A DNA stretch of 64,000 nucleotides from Streptomyces marincola (GTDB taxonomy: Bacteria; Actinomycetota; Actinomycetes; Streptomycetales; Streptomycetaceae). Under the pieces are notes generated by a model. The model ran no database searches, was not told the DNA's origin, and saw only the letters and a list, made by a program, of their open reading frames with translations. Position numbers and translations under genes: made by a program. The DNA is taken from contig NZ_CP084541.1 in the NCBI RefSeq assembly GCF_020410765.1, positions 2,486,001-2,550,000 on the forward strand, given 5' to 3'. How positions within the stretch are numbered: the stretch's first letter is position 1; each line of letters opens with the position of its first letter. Below are positions 46,313 through 55,866 of the stretch, piece after piece.

Positions 46313-47515
46313 ATGACTTCCGCCGTTCTGTCTCTCTCCGCCGACGAGGCGCGCCGCATCGCCCTGCGCGCCCAGGGGCTGCTGGGCGCCCAGGACCGGG
46401 CGGCCGGCGTGCCCGGTGTGCTGCGCCGGCTCGGCGCCGTCCAGCTCGACACCATCTCGGTGCTGGCCCGCTCCCACGAGCTGCTGCCCTACGCGCGGCT
46501 CGGCGCGGTCGGCCGGCAGGCCGTGGAGGAGGCGTACTGGTCGGGGGACCGCGCGTTCGAGTACTGGTCGCACGCCGCCTGCGTGCTGCCGATCGAGGAG
46601 TGGCCGCTGTTCGCGTTCCGCCGCCGCGCCCACCGCGCGAAGCAGCGGTGGCACCACGACGTGTCGCGCGCCGCCTACGACCAGGTCCTCGCCCGGCTGC
46701 GCGCCGACGGCCCGCTGACCGCGACCGACCTGGGCGGCGCGAAGAACGGCGGCCCGTGGTGGGACTGGAGCGAGACCAAGATCGCGGTCGAACGGGCGCT
46801 GGCGCTCGGCGACGTGGTGTGCACCAGGCGGCGCGGCTGGAAGCGCGTCTACGACCTCGCCGAGCGGGCCGTTCCCGGTGCCCTGTACCACGACGACCTC
46901 ACCGACGCCGAGTGCCTGCGCCGGCTCGTCGCGCAGGCCGGGGCGGCCATGGGGGTCGCCACGCAGGCCGACCTCGCCGACTACCACCGGCTCACGGCCG
47001 CGCAGGTCGAGTCCGTGGTGGCCGGCAGCGGTCTTGTCCGCGTCGAGGTGGACGGCTGGGGCCGGGCGGAGGGGCGCGGCACCGGGCACCGCGCCTGGGC
47101 CGACCCGGCGGCCCTGGCGGCGCCGCCGCGCGGGCGGCACCGCACGACGCTGCTCTCGCCCTTCGACTCGCTGATCTGGGACCGGCCGCGCACCGAGCGC
47201 GTCTTCGGCTTCACGCACCGCCTTGAGGCGTACGTGCCCAGGCCCAAGCGCGTCTACGGCTACTTCTCCATGCCGCTGCTCTCGGGCGGCCGGCTGCTCG
47301 GCCGGGTCGACCCGGCCCGCGAGGGCCGCACCCTCGTCGCACGGCACGCCGCGTTCGAGGGCGGAGCGGACCGGGCGGAGCGGGCCATACCGGCGATGGC
47401 CGAGGCCCTGGTGGAGGCCGCGGGCTGGGTGGGGTGCACGGACGTCGCCGTGGAACGCACGACGCCGGCCGAGGTGCGCGACGCGCTGACCACGCGACTG
47501 CGCCGCGTCTCCTGA
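46313..47515 (+). CDS. Winged-helix YcaQ-like (DUF1006) DNA glycosylase family protein
   Basis: This 400-aa protein belongs to the winged-helix family that includes YcaQ/AlkX, which unhook DNA interstrand crosslinks. The N-terminal winged helix contains a QxD motif (AVQLDTISVLARSHELLPYA), the catalytic signature of that family. A central part with EYWSHAACVLPIEEWPLF and a C-terminal beta domain follow. Streptomycetes use relatives to resist DNA-alkylating natural products, but this copy sits in a core region by secA, so a general repair role is more likely. ATG at 46313 is chosen. Confidence 0.85.
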   Translation: MTSAVLSLSADEARRIALRAQGLLGAQDRAAGVPGVLRRLGAVQLDTISVLARSHELLPYARLGAVGRQAVEEAYWSGDRAFEYWSHAACVLPIEEWPLFAFRRRAHRAKQRWHHDVSRAAYDQVLARLRADGPLTATDLGGAKNGGPWWDWSETKIAVERALALGDVVCTRRRGWKRVYDLAERAVPGALYHDDLTDAECLRRLVAQAGAAMGVATQADLADYHRLTAAQVESVVAGSGLVRVEVDGWGRAEGRGTGHRAWADPAALAAPPRGRHRTTLLSPFDSLIWDRPRTERVFGFTHRLEAYVPRPKRVYGYFSMPLLSGGRLLGRVDPAREGRTLVARHAAFEGGADRAERAIPAMAEALVEAAGWVGCTDVAVERTTPAEVRDALTTRLRRVS

Positions 47516-47536
47516 CGGGAGGGCCGGAGGGCCGGA

Positions 47537-47569
47537 GGGCCGGACGGGCCAGGGGCGGCCGTCCGGCCC
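47537..47569. terminator. Bidirectional terminator between winged-helix and response regulator genes
   Basis: GGGCCGGACGGGCC (47537-47550) pairs with GGCCGTCCGGCCC (47557-47569) with one bulge. Three 8-bp GGGCCGGA units precede it. Confidence 0.65.
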
Positions 47570-47572
47570 CGC

Positions 47573-48325
47573 TCAGCCGGAGCCGAGGTCCAGGATCTTC
47601 TCCCGCATCGCGTAGACCACGGCCTCCATCCTGGAGTGCAGCTGGAGCTTCTCCAGGATGTTGCGCACGTGGTTCTTCACGGTGTTCTCGCTGATGAAGA
47701 GGTCCTTGGCGATGTCCCGGTTGTTCTTGCCCGTGGCGACGAGCTTGAGCACTTCGAGCTCGCGGTCGGTCAGCCTCGGCGCGGGCACGAGGCGGCGCTC
47801 GTCGGTGCGCTGGACCAGCGCCTTGAACTCGGTGAGCAGCTTCGCCGCCATCGACGGGCTGATCTGCGACTGGCCGTCGGCGACCGCGCGGATCGCGGCC
47901 GTCACCTCGTCCGTGGAGATCTCCTTGAGCAGGTAGCCGGTGGCACCCGCCTTGATCGCCTCGTAGAGGTCGGCCTCCTCGTCGCTGATCGTCAGCATGA
48001 TGATCCGCGCGCTCGGAGCCACCTCCTTGATGGAGGTGCACGCCTCGATCCCGCCGCGGCGCGGCATCCGCACGTCCATCAGCACGATGTCGGGCAGCAG
48101 GTCGGCGGCCTTCTCCACGGCCTCGGCGCCGTCCCCCGCCTCCCCGACGACGCAGATGTCCTCCTCCTGTTCGAGGACGATCTCCAGGCCGCGCCGGAAC
48201 AACTCGTGGTCGTCGACGACCAGGACCCGGATCGGCTCCCTCGGCTCTCCCTGCTCCCGGGTCGCGCCCTCCCGCTCCGCGCGGCATCCGCCCTGGGCCA
48301 TCGCCGGCCCGAAGGTGTCCGCCAT
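47573..48325 (-). CDS. NarL/LuxR-type response regulator
   Basis: This 250-aa two-component regulator has a receiver domain at about residues 32-150 (acidic pair VDDH, phospho-acceptor D84 in VLMDVRMP, and K in YLLKEI). A C-terminal LuxR helix-turn-helix lies at about 180-245 (ELEVLKLVATGKNNRDIAKD and NTVKNHVRNILEKLQL). The N-terminal 31 residues are an extra charged extension. ATG at 48325 follows GGGAGGGGAACC. No histidine kinase is adjacent, so it is an orphan here. It lies next to hpf, and a shared stress link is possible. Confidence 0.93.
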   Translation of the reverse strand: MADTFGPAMAQGGCRAEREGATREQGEPREPIRVLVVDDHELFRRGLEIVLEQEEDICVVGEAGDGAEAVEKAADLLPDIVLMDVRMPRRGGIEACTSIKEVAPSARIIMLTISDEEADLYEAIKAGATGYLLKEISTDEVTAAIRAVADGQSQISPSMAAKLLTEFKALVQRTDERRLVPAPRLTDRELEVLKLVATGKNNRDIAKDLFISENTVKNHVRNILEKLQLHSRMEAVVYAMREKILDLGSG

Positions 48326-48450
48326 GGTTCCCCTCCCCCTGCCGTTCGTCACACAACCGCCACCGTCGGCAACCCCATGATTCCATGGCGATACCCCTGG
48401 CCAGACCCGTGATCCGGCCAGGGGTGCCTGACGAGGCGTCGGGCGGCGGC

Positions 48451-49143
48451 TCAGCCGCCGAGCGCGCCCCCGGCCTCTTCCGGCGCGACTTCCGCCAGCG
48501 GATCGGTCTCCAGGTGGATCACACCGTAGTCATAGGCGTGCCGGCGGTACACGACGCTCGGCTGCTTGCTGTCGCTGTCGACGAAGAGGTAGAAGTCGTG
48601 GCCCACCAGCTCCATCTCGTACAGGGCCTGCGCGAGCGACATGGGGGCCGCCCGGTGGGTCTTCTCCCGCACCACCAGGGGCCCGTCGCCCTCGACCACC
48701 ACCGAGCCCTGCCGGCGCACCGGGGGCCGCGGCTCCTCGGGCTCCGGCGGAAGCAGCTCGCCCTGGCCGTTCAGCTGGGCGGCGTCGGGCACGACCGCGG
48801 CGACCTCGCTGGCCGGGGTGCGGTCCCGGCCGCGGCGGCAGCGGCGCTTGTCGTGCTGCCTGCGCAGTCTCGACTCCAGCTTCTCCACGGCCAGGTCCAG
48901 GGCGCCGTACGGATCGGCGGCGGCGGCCTCGGCCCGGACGACGGGACCGCGGTGACGCAAGGTGATCTCCACCCGGTCGGAGCGGTCGGCCTGACGCGGG
49001 TTGTGCTCCTTGGACACTTCCACGTCGAGGCGGGTGATCTTGCCGTCGATCCGCTGGATCTTGTCCACCTTGAGCTTCTCGGCCACGTGCCGCCGGAATC
49101 GCTCCGGCACCTCGGTCTTACGGCCCTTGACAACGATGTCCAC
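48451..49143 (-). CDS. hpf: Ribosome hibernation promoting factor, long form
   Basis: This 230-aa protein binds the 30S subunit and drives 100S ribosome dimer formation in stationary phase. The N-terminal S30AE domain (about 1-100) begins VDIVVKGRKTEVPERFRRHV. A variable linker follows, then the C-terminal dimerisation domain (about 165-225, PMSLAQALYEMELVGHDFYL). GTG at 49143 follows CGGAG. It lies upstream of the response regulator gene on the same strand with a 125-bp gap. Confidence 0.95.
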   Translation of the reverse strand: MDIVVKGRKTEVPERFRRHVAEKLKVDKIQRIDGKITRLDVEVSKEHNPRQADRSDRVEITLRHRGPVVRAEAAAADPYGALDLAVEKLESRLRRQHDKRRCRRGRDRTPASEVAAVVPDAAQLNGQGELLPPEPEEPRPPVRRQGSVVVEGDGPLVVREKTHRAAPMSLAQALYEMELVGHDFYLFVDSDSKQPSVVYRRHAYDYGVIHLETDPLAEVAPEEAGGALGG

Positions 49144-49424
49144 GCAGAACTCCGTTCCCGGGCGGTCCGGGCATCGGCGGCCGGACGCGCCCTTTTGGTG
49201 CATGTGGTCCGTGGGGCGCCGGTGTCCTCGGCACCCTCCGGCCTTACAGCGGGTTGCGCCTCTCACCTCCTTCTCCCCCGGAGGTGGAACAGCACCCTTC
49301 TCAATTGCGAGGGTGAAGAACCGGAAACGATCGAAGAGCGGATGAATGTGTATGGACTTGTGCCGGACGAGTGAGTGAACTCTCTGGTACCGAACGTACC
49401 TCTACTCACTGTTGAACGTGACCC

Positions 49425-50156
49425 CTACCCACGCGTACCCAAAATCCACCTGATCGGGGGAACGGCGATCACGGCGGCACCGACCGGCACACCCCCGGCG
49501 GCACGCACCGCGCGTGCCGCCTCGACCAGCGTCGCCCCCGTGGTGACCAGATCGTCCACGAGCAGCACCGGTTCGTCCCGGGCGAACGCACCGGATCGCG
49601 CGGCGAACGCGCCCAGCACGTTCGTCCTGCGCCCCGCCGCGGCGAGCCCGCCCTGATCGGCGACGCTCCGCACGTGCCGCAGCACCGGCCGCACCCGCAC
49701 CGCCAGTCCCTCCCGCCGCAGCCGCCCGGCGGCTGCCAGGGCGATGCCGCGCACCGGGTCGTGCCCGCGCCTGGCCACCGCGGACCGCGCCGACGGCACC
49801 GGCACCAGCGCGGGCGGACGCCCGCGCCCCGCGCCCGCCGCCACCGCGGCCAGCGCCATGGCCCGGCCCAGCGGCTTGGCCAGCGCCAGCATCCCGCGCT
49901 CCTTGTGCGCGAGCAGCACCGCGCGCGGCCCGTCGGCGTACCGCGCCGCCGCGTACACCGGGGGCAGCCCGGCCGGCTCGGGCCGGGGCCGCACCCGCCG
50001 GGCCCGACCGCCGTACAGCTCCACCCGGCACGGCCCGCAGAGCACGTCGCGCGCCGCACCGCAGCCCGCGCACCGGGCGGGGAGCGCGAGGCCGCACGCC
50101 TCGCGCCACCAGCCGAACGCCGACCTCCGCAGCCCTTCGCACACCGTTTCGCGCAC
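49425..50156 (-). CDS. ComF-family phosphoribosyltransferase-like protein
   Basis: This protein is about 243 aa. An N-terminal zinc-finger pair (CAGCGAARDVLCGPC) is followed by a PRTase fold with the PRPP loop VLLVDDLVTTGATLV. ComF proteins take part in DNA uptake in competent bacteria; the role in Streptomyces is unclear. GTG at 50156 gives the usual length and has GGTGGGGAC upstream. ATG at 50192 or 50225 are in-frame alternatives. It lies downstream of lpqB on the same strand with 175 bp between, and 281 bp upstream of hpf in transcription order. Confidence 0.88.
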   Translation of the reverse strand: MRETVCEGLRRSAFGWWREACGLALPARCAGCGAARDVLCGPCRVELYGGRARRVRPRPEPAGLPPVYAAARYADGPRAVLLAHKERGMLALAKPLGRAMALAAVAAGAGRGRPPALVPVPSARSAVARRGHDPVRGIALAAAGRLRREGLAVRVRPVLRHVRSVADQGGLAAAGRRTNVLGAFAARSGAFARDEPVLLVDDLVTTGATLVEAARAVRAAGGVPVGAAVIAVPPIRWILGTRG

Positions 50157-50331
50157 GTCCCCACCCTGCCGGACCGCGCGCCGTCCGCCCATTCCCCTCA
50201 CGAGGGACACCAGACCGGAAGACATCCGGACGAACCGGACATCACCCCCTTCGGACGGCGCACCGCGAACGGCCCGCGCCCCCCCGGCGTTCCGCACCCG
50301 GCGCCCCCACGGCACGCCGGGACGGCGCCCC

Positions 50332-52158
50332 TCAGCCGGGATACACAGGCGCCGAGCCGGGACCCGAGTCCGGCACCAGCCGCCACTGCGCGTCCTCCCG
50401 CAACTGCGCCACGTTCTCCCCGGTCTCCGCGAGCAGCGGCAGCGACTCGTCCTCGGCCGCCGCAACGCCCGTCACGTCGTGGGGCCCGGGAATCGCGGGC
50501 TCGTTCGTCGACGACCCGTCGGTCAGGACGTACTGGAGCTGCGGCACCCCGTCCACCGGCCGGCCGACGACCACAAGCCTGCTGTCGCCCGCCCAGGACG
50601 CCGCCGTCACCTCTTCGAGCTGCGGCGCGACCGTGCGCAGCCCGTCCACGGAGACGGCCGCGCCGTCCGCACCGCCGCCGTCGCGCTGGATGCGGCCGAT
50701 CCGCAGCGTCGTGAAGCCGTCGCCGCTGATCAGCATCGCGACGCGGACACCGTCCGAGGCCACCCGCAGCGCCTCGATCCGCTCGTCGGCCCCGAGGCCG
50801 GCCACCGGCACCTCCTCCGCCTCGCCGGTGCCGCCCGGCAGCCGCAGCAGCCGCCCCTGCGGACCCCGGTCGGCGACCCACAGGTCGCCGAGGCCGTCCC
50901 AGCTCGGCGCGCTGAGCCCCGCGTCCTCGCCCGGCGCGCCGCTCTCCAGCACCGCCTCGCTCTCCGCGCCGCCCCGCGCGAGCGACGCCACGAACAGCAC
51001 CGACCCGTCCGCCGCGACCCCCGCCGCCGCCTCACCGTCCCGGCTGACCGCCGCGCTGCGCAGCTCGGCCTCCGGCCGGCCGAGCGCGCCGCTGACCGGC
51101 CGGACCGAGGTCCCGTCCTCCACGACCGACACCAGCCGCTTCTCCCCGTCGAGGAAGTACGCGCGGGCCGCCTCCCCGTCGAGCGCGCCCGGCTCGGCCG
51201 CGTCCGCCCGGCTCACCGCGCACGACCGCGTCCCCGCGGCCGTCAGCACCCGCGCCTCCGACAGCTCGACCGAGGCCACCTCCTGCACGGTGTGCAGCAG
51301 CTGCACCGCCATGCGCTCGCACTCCGCGCGCGGCCAGTCCGCCGGCACCCCTTCGAGGCGCACCCCGAGCGCGCCCGAGTCGTCGATGGAGGGCGGCCGG
51401 TCCTCGACGAGCGAGGCGCCCGGCGGGAACGAGGTCCGCACCACCGGCTCGTACCAGGCGCTCGGCCCGTCGAGCAGCGCCCGCACCGTGTCGCCCACCG
51501 GATCGATGCGGCGGCGCACGTACACCGGGTCGGGCACCAGCACCTGGCCGCCCGCTTCGAAACGGGGCCGCTCGCGGCCGAGGTCGGCGTAGTGGAAGGT
51601 GTCCACGGAACGGTAGATGCGCCGGAAGTCGTCCTCGCCCATCACCAGGCCGTCCGGCAGCGCGTCGATCCGCCACTGCCCGTCGATCTGCGAGAGGCCG
51701 AACGTCGCCTGGTACGTGCCCGCCTCGGGCGCGTACACGTGCGAGCCGTCCACGGTCGCCAGCCGGTCGCCCGTCAGCTCCACGCGCGCCGAGTCCCGCC
51801 CCCGCACGCTGGGCAGCGGCGCCTCCGCGAGCACCGTGGTCCGCGCGAACGGGTCCCACTCCTCGGCCCGTTCCGGCGTCAGGTACTGCCGCGCCGTGTC
51901 GAAGTTGGCGTCGTCGCTGGTGAGCGCTTCGAGGAAGCCCTGAACGATCTGCTGCGGCAGCATGCCGTCCGCGGGCGGCACGCCGTACACCAGCACCTGC
52001 CCCTCGCCCTCCTGCCGCGGCGCGACGGGCACCTCCTGCACGGACCCGCTGCTCGGCATCGACGCACAGCCCGTCAGCAGCACGACCGGCGCGAGCGCCA
52101 GCGCGGCCGCCCGGTGCCCCGGCCCCCGTCGGCCTATCCGGATCAGGTCAGTTCCCAT
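50332..52158 (-). CDS. lpqB: Lipoprotein LpqB, partner of MtrAB
   Basis: This 608-aa exported lipoprotein has lipobox LLTGC with Cys31. A GerMN-like domain (about residues 200-340) is followed by a beta-propeller-like C-terminal domain. LpqB interacts with the MtrB sensor and tunes its activity. The start codon ATG overlaps the mtrB stop by 11 bp, so it is translationally coupled. The order mtrA-mtrB-lpqB is the actinobacterial standard. Confidence 0.95.
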   Translation of the reverse strand: MGTDLIRIGRRGPGHRAAALALAPVVLLTGCASMPSSGSVQEVPVAPRQEGEGQVLVYGVPPADGMLPQQIVQGFLEALTSDDANFDTARQYLTPERAEEWDPFARTTVLAEAPLPSVRGRDSARVELTGDRLATVDGSHVYAPEAGTYQATFGLSQIDGQWRIDALPDGLVMGEDDFRRIYRSVDTFHYADLGRERPRFEAGGQVLVPDPVYVRRRIDPVGDTVRALLDGPSAWYEPVVRTSFPPGASLVEDRPPSIDDSGALGVRLEGVPADWPRAECERMAVQLLHTVQEVASVELSEARVLTAAGTRSCAVSRADAAEPGALDGEAARAYFLDGEKRLVSVVEDGTSVRPVSGALGRPEAELRSAAVSRDGEAAAGVAADGSVLFVASLARGGAESEAVLESGAPGEDAGLSAPSWDGLGDLWVADRGPQGRLLRLPGGTGEAEEVPVAGLGADERIEALRVASDGVRVAMLISGDGFTTLRIGRIQRDGGGADGAAVSVDGLRTVAPQLEEVTAASWAGDSRLVVVGRPVDGVPQLQYVLTDGSSTNEPAIPGPHDVTGVAAAEDESLPLLAETGENVAQLREDAQWRLVPDSGPGSAPVYPG

Positions 52159-53956
52159 GGCCGTCCTTCCCGCCGTCCCGCCCCGGGCCCGCGGCCCCGG
52201 GCCCCGCGCCGTCCGCCTGCTCGCGACCGGCCGCGACGGACACCGGCCGCCGCGCCCGCGCGTCGTGCGGTTCGAGCGGCAGCGGCGACCCCGCCAGCGG
52301 CCCGCCCGCGCCGCGCGGCAGCGTCAGCCGGAACTGCGCCCCGCCGCCCGGCTCGCCCCACGCCTCAAGGCGCCCGCCGTGCAGGTGCGCGTCCTCCACC
52401 GCGATGGAGAGCCCGAGCCCCGTGCCGCCCGTGGTCCTCGCCCTGGCCGGGTCCGCGCGCCAGAACCGGTTGAACACCCGTTCCGCCTCGTCCGGCCGCA
52501 GCCCGATGCCGTAGTCGCGCACCGCGATGGCCACCGCCTCGCCGTCCGCGGCCGCCGCGAGCCGCACCACCACGTCCTTGCCCTCGCCGTGCTCGATCGC
52601 GTTGACGACGAGGTTGCGCACCACGCGCTCGATCCGCCGCGGGTCGACCTCGGCCACCACGGGCCGCGCCGCGCCGCGCACCAGCAGCCGCCCGCCCTTG
52701 CGTTCCGCCAGCGGCTCCGCGCCCTCGACCACGCGCTGCACGACGTCCCGCAGGTCCGTCAGCTCCGCCTCCAGGTGCGCCGCGCCCGCGTCGAACCTGC
52801 TGATCTCCAGCAGGTCGGCGAGCAGCGACTCGAACCGGTCGAGCTGGCTCAGCAGCAGTTCCGCCGACCGCGCCGTCGCGGGGTCGAAGTCACCGCGCGC
52901 CTCGTGGATGACGTCCGCCGCCATCCGCACGGTCGTCAGCGGCGTCCGCAGCTCGTGCGACACGTCGGAGACGAAACGCCGCTGCAACCGCGACAGCTCC
53001 TTCAGCTGCTGGATCTGGAGCTGGAGGTTGCGCGCCATCTTGTTGAACGACTCGCCCAGACGCGCGATGTCGTCCTCGCCGCTGACCTTCATCCGCTCCT
53101 GCAAGCGCCCGGCCGCGAGCCGTTCCGCGATCCGCGCCGCCATCCGCACCGGGGTCACGACCTGCCGCACGACCAGCCACGCGATCGCCCCGAGCAGCAC
53201 CACGAGGAAGAGCCCCGCCGTGGCGATCGTCCCGGTCACCAGGCTGAGGGACTTCTCCTCCTGCGTGAACGGGAACAGGTAGTACAGCTGGTACTGGTTG
53301 CCCAGGTTGTCCGTCAGCCGCCGGCCGATGATCAGGCCCGCCTCGGACGTGCCGTCCGCGTTCACGATCGACCCGTACTGCCAGTGGACCGACCGGTCGG
53401 AGTCCACGGCCGCCCGCAGGTCCTCGGAGATGCTCCGCGGCAGGTCGAGTTCGAGCGCCTGCGACACCCGGGGCCCGCGCGGCGCGGAGAACGGCTCCTC
53501 CGCGAACGGCGCCCCCGCCAGCCGCGAGGGCATCGCCACCACGGAGAACACGCCCTGCCCGCCCGACGCCAGCTGCCCGACGAGCTCGGTCATCCAGTTG
53601 CCCGCGTCCACGGAACGCCCGGCGTTCTCACCGTTCTCACCGGCCATGCCCGCCAGGTCCTCGGCGACCGCGAAGCCGCCCTCCGCCTGGCTCTGGGCCG
53701 TCTGCCGCTTCGCTTCGAGCAGCCCGTTGCGCACCTGGCCGATCACGACCACACCGAGCACGAGCACGACCGCCATCGACAGCAGCAGCGTGCTCGCCAC
53801 CACCCGCAGCTGGATGTTGCGCCGCCACAGCCGCATCAGCGACAGCAGCGGCCCACGGGCCCAGCGCCCGAATATCCGGATAGCTGGCTGCGCCCGGCTG
53901 CCCGTCGCACCCTCGGGCAGGAGCCGGGGGCTGTGCCACCACACCCGGTCGGTCAC
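52148..53956 (-). CDS. mtrB: Sensor histidine kinase MtrB
   Basis: This 602-aa sensor of the MtrAB system controls cell wall, osmotic and developmental genes. A TM helix near residues 50-70 and another near 235-255 flank an extracellular sensor domain. HAMP follows, then HisKA with RRFVSDVSHELRTPLTTVRM (phospho-His about residue 332) and HATPase with DYGIGLRPDEAERVFNRF and GGTGLGLSIA. GTG at 53956 lies 1 bp after the mtrA stop, so translation is coupled. A Gly/Asp-rich tail ends the protein. Confidence 0.95.
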   Translation of the reverse strand: MTDRVWWHSPRLLPEGATGSRAQPAIRIFGRWARGPLLSLMRLWRRNIQLRVVASTLLLSMAVVLVLGVVVIGQVRNGLLEAKRQTAQSQAEGGFAVAEDLAGMAGENGENAGRSVDAGNWMTELVGQLASGGQGVFSVVAMPSRLAGAPFAEEPFSAPRGPRVSQALELDLPRSISEDLRAAVDSDRSVHWQYGSIVNADGTSEAGLIIGRRLTDNLGNQYQLYYLFPFTQEEKSLSLVTGTIATAGLFLVVLLGAIAWLVVRQVVTPVRMAARIAERLAAGRLQERMKVSGEDDIARLGESFNKMARNLQLQIQQLKELSRLQRRFVSDVSHELRTPLTTVRMAADVIHEARGDFDPATARSAELLLSQLDRFESLLADLLEISRFDAGAAHLEAELTDLRDVVQRVVEGAEPLAERKGGRLLVRGAARPVVAEVDPRRIERVVRNLVVNAIEHGEGKDVVVRLAAAADGEAVAIAVRDYGIGLRPDEAERVFNRFWRADPARARTTGGTGLGLSIAVEDAHLHGGRLEAWGEPGGGAQFRLTLPRGAGGPLAGSPLPLEPHDARARRPVSVAAGREQADGAGPGAAGPGRDGGKDGHGN

Positions 53957-53957
53957 C

Positions 53958-54635
53958 TCAGCTCGAACCCGCCTTGTACCCCACGCCCCGCACCGTCACG
54001 ACGATCTCGGGCCGCTCCGGGTCCTTCTCGACCTTCGAACGCAGCCGCTGCACATGGACGTTCACCAGCCGCGTGTCCGCCGCGTGCCGGTAACCCCACA
54101 CCTGTTCGAGCAACACCTCACGCGTGAACACCTGCCACGGCTTGCGCGCCAGCGCCACCAGCAGGTCGAACTCCAGCGGCGTCAGCGAGATCGTCTGGCT
54201 GCCCCGCTTCACCGAGTGCCCCGCCACATCGATCACCAGGTCGCCGATGGCCAGCTGCTCGGGCGCCGGCTCCTCGGAACGCCGCAGCCGCGCCCTGATC
54301 CGCGCGATCAGCTCCTTCGGCTTGAACGGCTTCACGATGTAGTCGTCGGCCCCCGACTCCAGGCCCACCACCACGTCCACCGTGTCGCTCTTGGCGGTCA
54401 GCATCACGATCGGCACCCCGGACTCGCCCCGGATCAGCCGGCACACCTCGATGCCGTCCCGCCCCGGCAGCATCAGATCGAGCAGCACCAGATCCGGCTT
54501 GATCTCGCGGAAAGCGGCCAGAGCCTTGTCCCCGTCTGCGACGAACGACGGCTCGAACCCCTCCCCGCGCAGCACGATGCCGAGCATCTCCGCCAGAGCG
54601 GTGTCGTCGTCGACGACGAGTACGCGTCCCTTCAT
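53958..54635 (-). CDS. mtrA: Response regulator MtrA
   Basis: This 225-aa OmpR-type regulator begins MKGRVLVVDDDTALAEMLGI. It has phospho-acceptor D53 in LLDLMLPG and a winged helix with PLEFDLLVALARKPWQVFT and RGVGYKAGSS. MtrA regulates cell wall metabolism, osmoadaptation and development in actinobacteria. The ATG overlaps the mtnA stop (ATGA), so mtnA, mtrA, mtrB and lpqB are probably one transcript. An essential-type conserved gene of normal length. Confidence 0.98.
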   Translation of the reverse strand: MKGRVLVVDDDTALAEMLGIVLRGEGFEPSFVADGDKALAAFREIKPDLVLLDLMLPGRDGIEVCRLIRGESGVPIVMLTAKSDTVDVVVGLESGADDYIVKPFKPKELIARIRARLRRSEEPAPEQLAIGDLVIDVAGHSVKRGSQTISLTPLEFDLLVALARKPWQVFTREVLLEQVWGYRHAADTRLVNVHVQRLRSKVEKDPERPEIVVTVRGVGYKAGSS

Positions 54636-55723
54636 TCCCTCATCATCCCATCGTCCGATCCGGAGCCGTCGCCGCGTGACCCGGCGCATACCTCCGCGAG
54701 GTTCCCATGGTCCACGGGCGACACCACACCGCGCTCCGTCACGATCGCCGTGACCAGCTCGGGCGGCGTCACATCGAACGCCGGGTTGTACGCCCGCGCG
54801 CCCACCGGCGCCACCTGCACCCCGCGCACCTCCGTCACCTCGTGCCCCGGCCGGTGCTCGATCCGGATCGCCGCCCCGTCGGGCGTCGCGAGATCCACCG
54901 TGCTCACGGGCGCCACCACGATGAACGGCACCCCGTGGTGCCGGGCGAGCACCGCGAGCGGATAGCTGCCGATCTTGTTCGCCACCGCCCCGTCCGCCGC
55001 GATCCGGTCCGCCCCGATCAGCACCGCGTCCACCTCGCCCGCCGCGAACAGCGACCCGGCCGCGCCGTCCGCGAGCACCGCGTACGGCATGTCGTCGCGC
55101 GCCGCCTCGTACGCCGTCAGCCGCGCACCCTGCAACAACGGCCGTGTCTCGTCCACCCACAGCCGCCGCAGCCGCCCCGCCAGGTGCGCCGCCCGCACCA
55201 CACCGAACGCCGTCCCGTACGCCCCGGAGATCAACGCCCCGGTGTTGCAGTGCGTGAGCAGCCGGTACCCGCCGCCAGGCAGCAGCTCACCGAGCAGCCC
55301 GAGCCCCGCGGCGGCCATCCGTTCGCTGTCCTCCGCGTCCTGCCGGTGCAGCGCCCTGGCCTCCGCGAGCGCGGCCCGCGCCGCCGCCGGCCCGTCGCCG
55401 CCCGCGGAACGGTACGCCGCCAGCGCGCGTTCCACCCCCCAGGCGAGGTTCACGGCCGTCGGCCGCGCCTCCGCCAGCTGCCGCGCCGCCTCCGTCACGT
55501 CGTAGCCGCGCGCCGCCGCGAGCGCCACCCCGTACGCCCCGGCGATGCCGAGCAGCGGCGCGCCGCGGACCACGAGCGACTGGATCGCCGCGACCAGACC
55601 CGGCACGTCCGTGCACGCCAGCTCCGCCTCCTCGGCGGGCAGCCGCGTCTGGTCGAGCAGCACGAGCACAGGGCCGTCCGGGGGCTCGGCCCAGCGCAGC
55701 GCGGGAAGTGTCGAATCAGCCAT
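54632..55723 (-). CDS. mtnA: S-methyl-5-thioribose-1-phosphate isomerase
   Basis: This 363-aa enzyme of the methionine salvage pathway isomerises methylthioribose-1-phosphate to the ribulose form. The catalytic cysteine is C159 in LLTHCNTGAL, and the catalytic aspartate (near residue 238) is in GADRIAADGAVANKIG. The family RGAPLLGIAGAYG motif is present. ATG at 55723 starts MADSTLPALRWAE. Its last codons overlap the mtrA start (ATGA), an actinobacterial coupling with the two-component system. The C-terminal tail is Gly/Asp/Ser-rich. Confidence 0.93.
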   Translation of the reverse strand: MADSTLPALRWAEPPDGPVLVLLDQTRLPAEEAELACTDVPGLVAAIQSLVVRGAPLLGIAGAYGVALAAARGYDVTEAARQLAEARPTAVNLAWGVERALAAYRSAGGDGPAAARAALAEARALHRQDAEDSERMAAAGLGLLGELLPGGGYRLLTHCNTGALISGAYGTAFGVVRAAHLAGRLRRLWVDETRPLLQGARLTAYEAARDDMPYAVLADGAAGSLFAAGEVDAVLIGADRIAADGAVANKIGSYPLAVLARHHGVPFIVVAPVSTVDLATPDGAAIRIEHRPGHEVTEVRGVQVAPVGARAYNPAFDVTPPELVTAIVTERGVVSPVDHGNLAEVCAGSRGDGSGSDDGMMRE

Positions 55724-55866
55724 GGGGCCAGTCTGCCCGCCCGCACCCGGCGCGAGAAGCTCGGGACGCCCCGGGCCCACGCCGACGCGCCGCGAGAGGG
55801 GCCATGGCACGATGGGCTCCCAGGAATGTGACGGCACCGAAGGTGCGACGTGACCGAGGAGAGACC

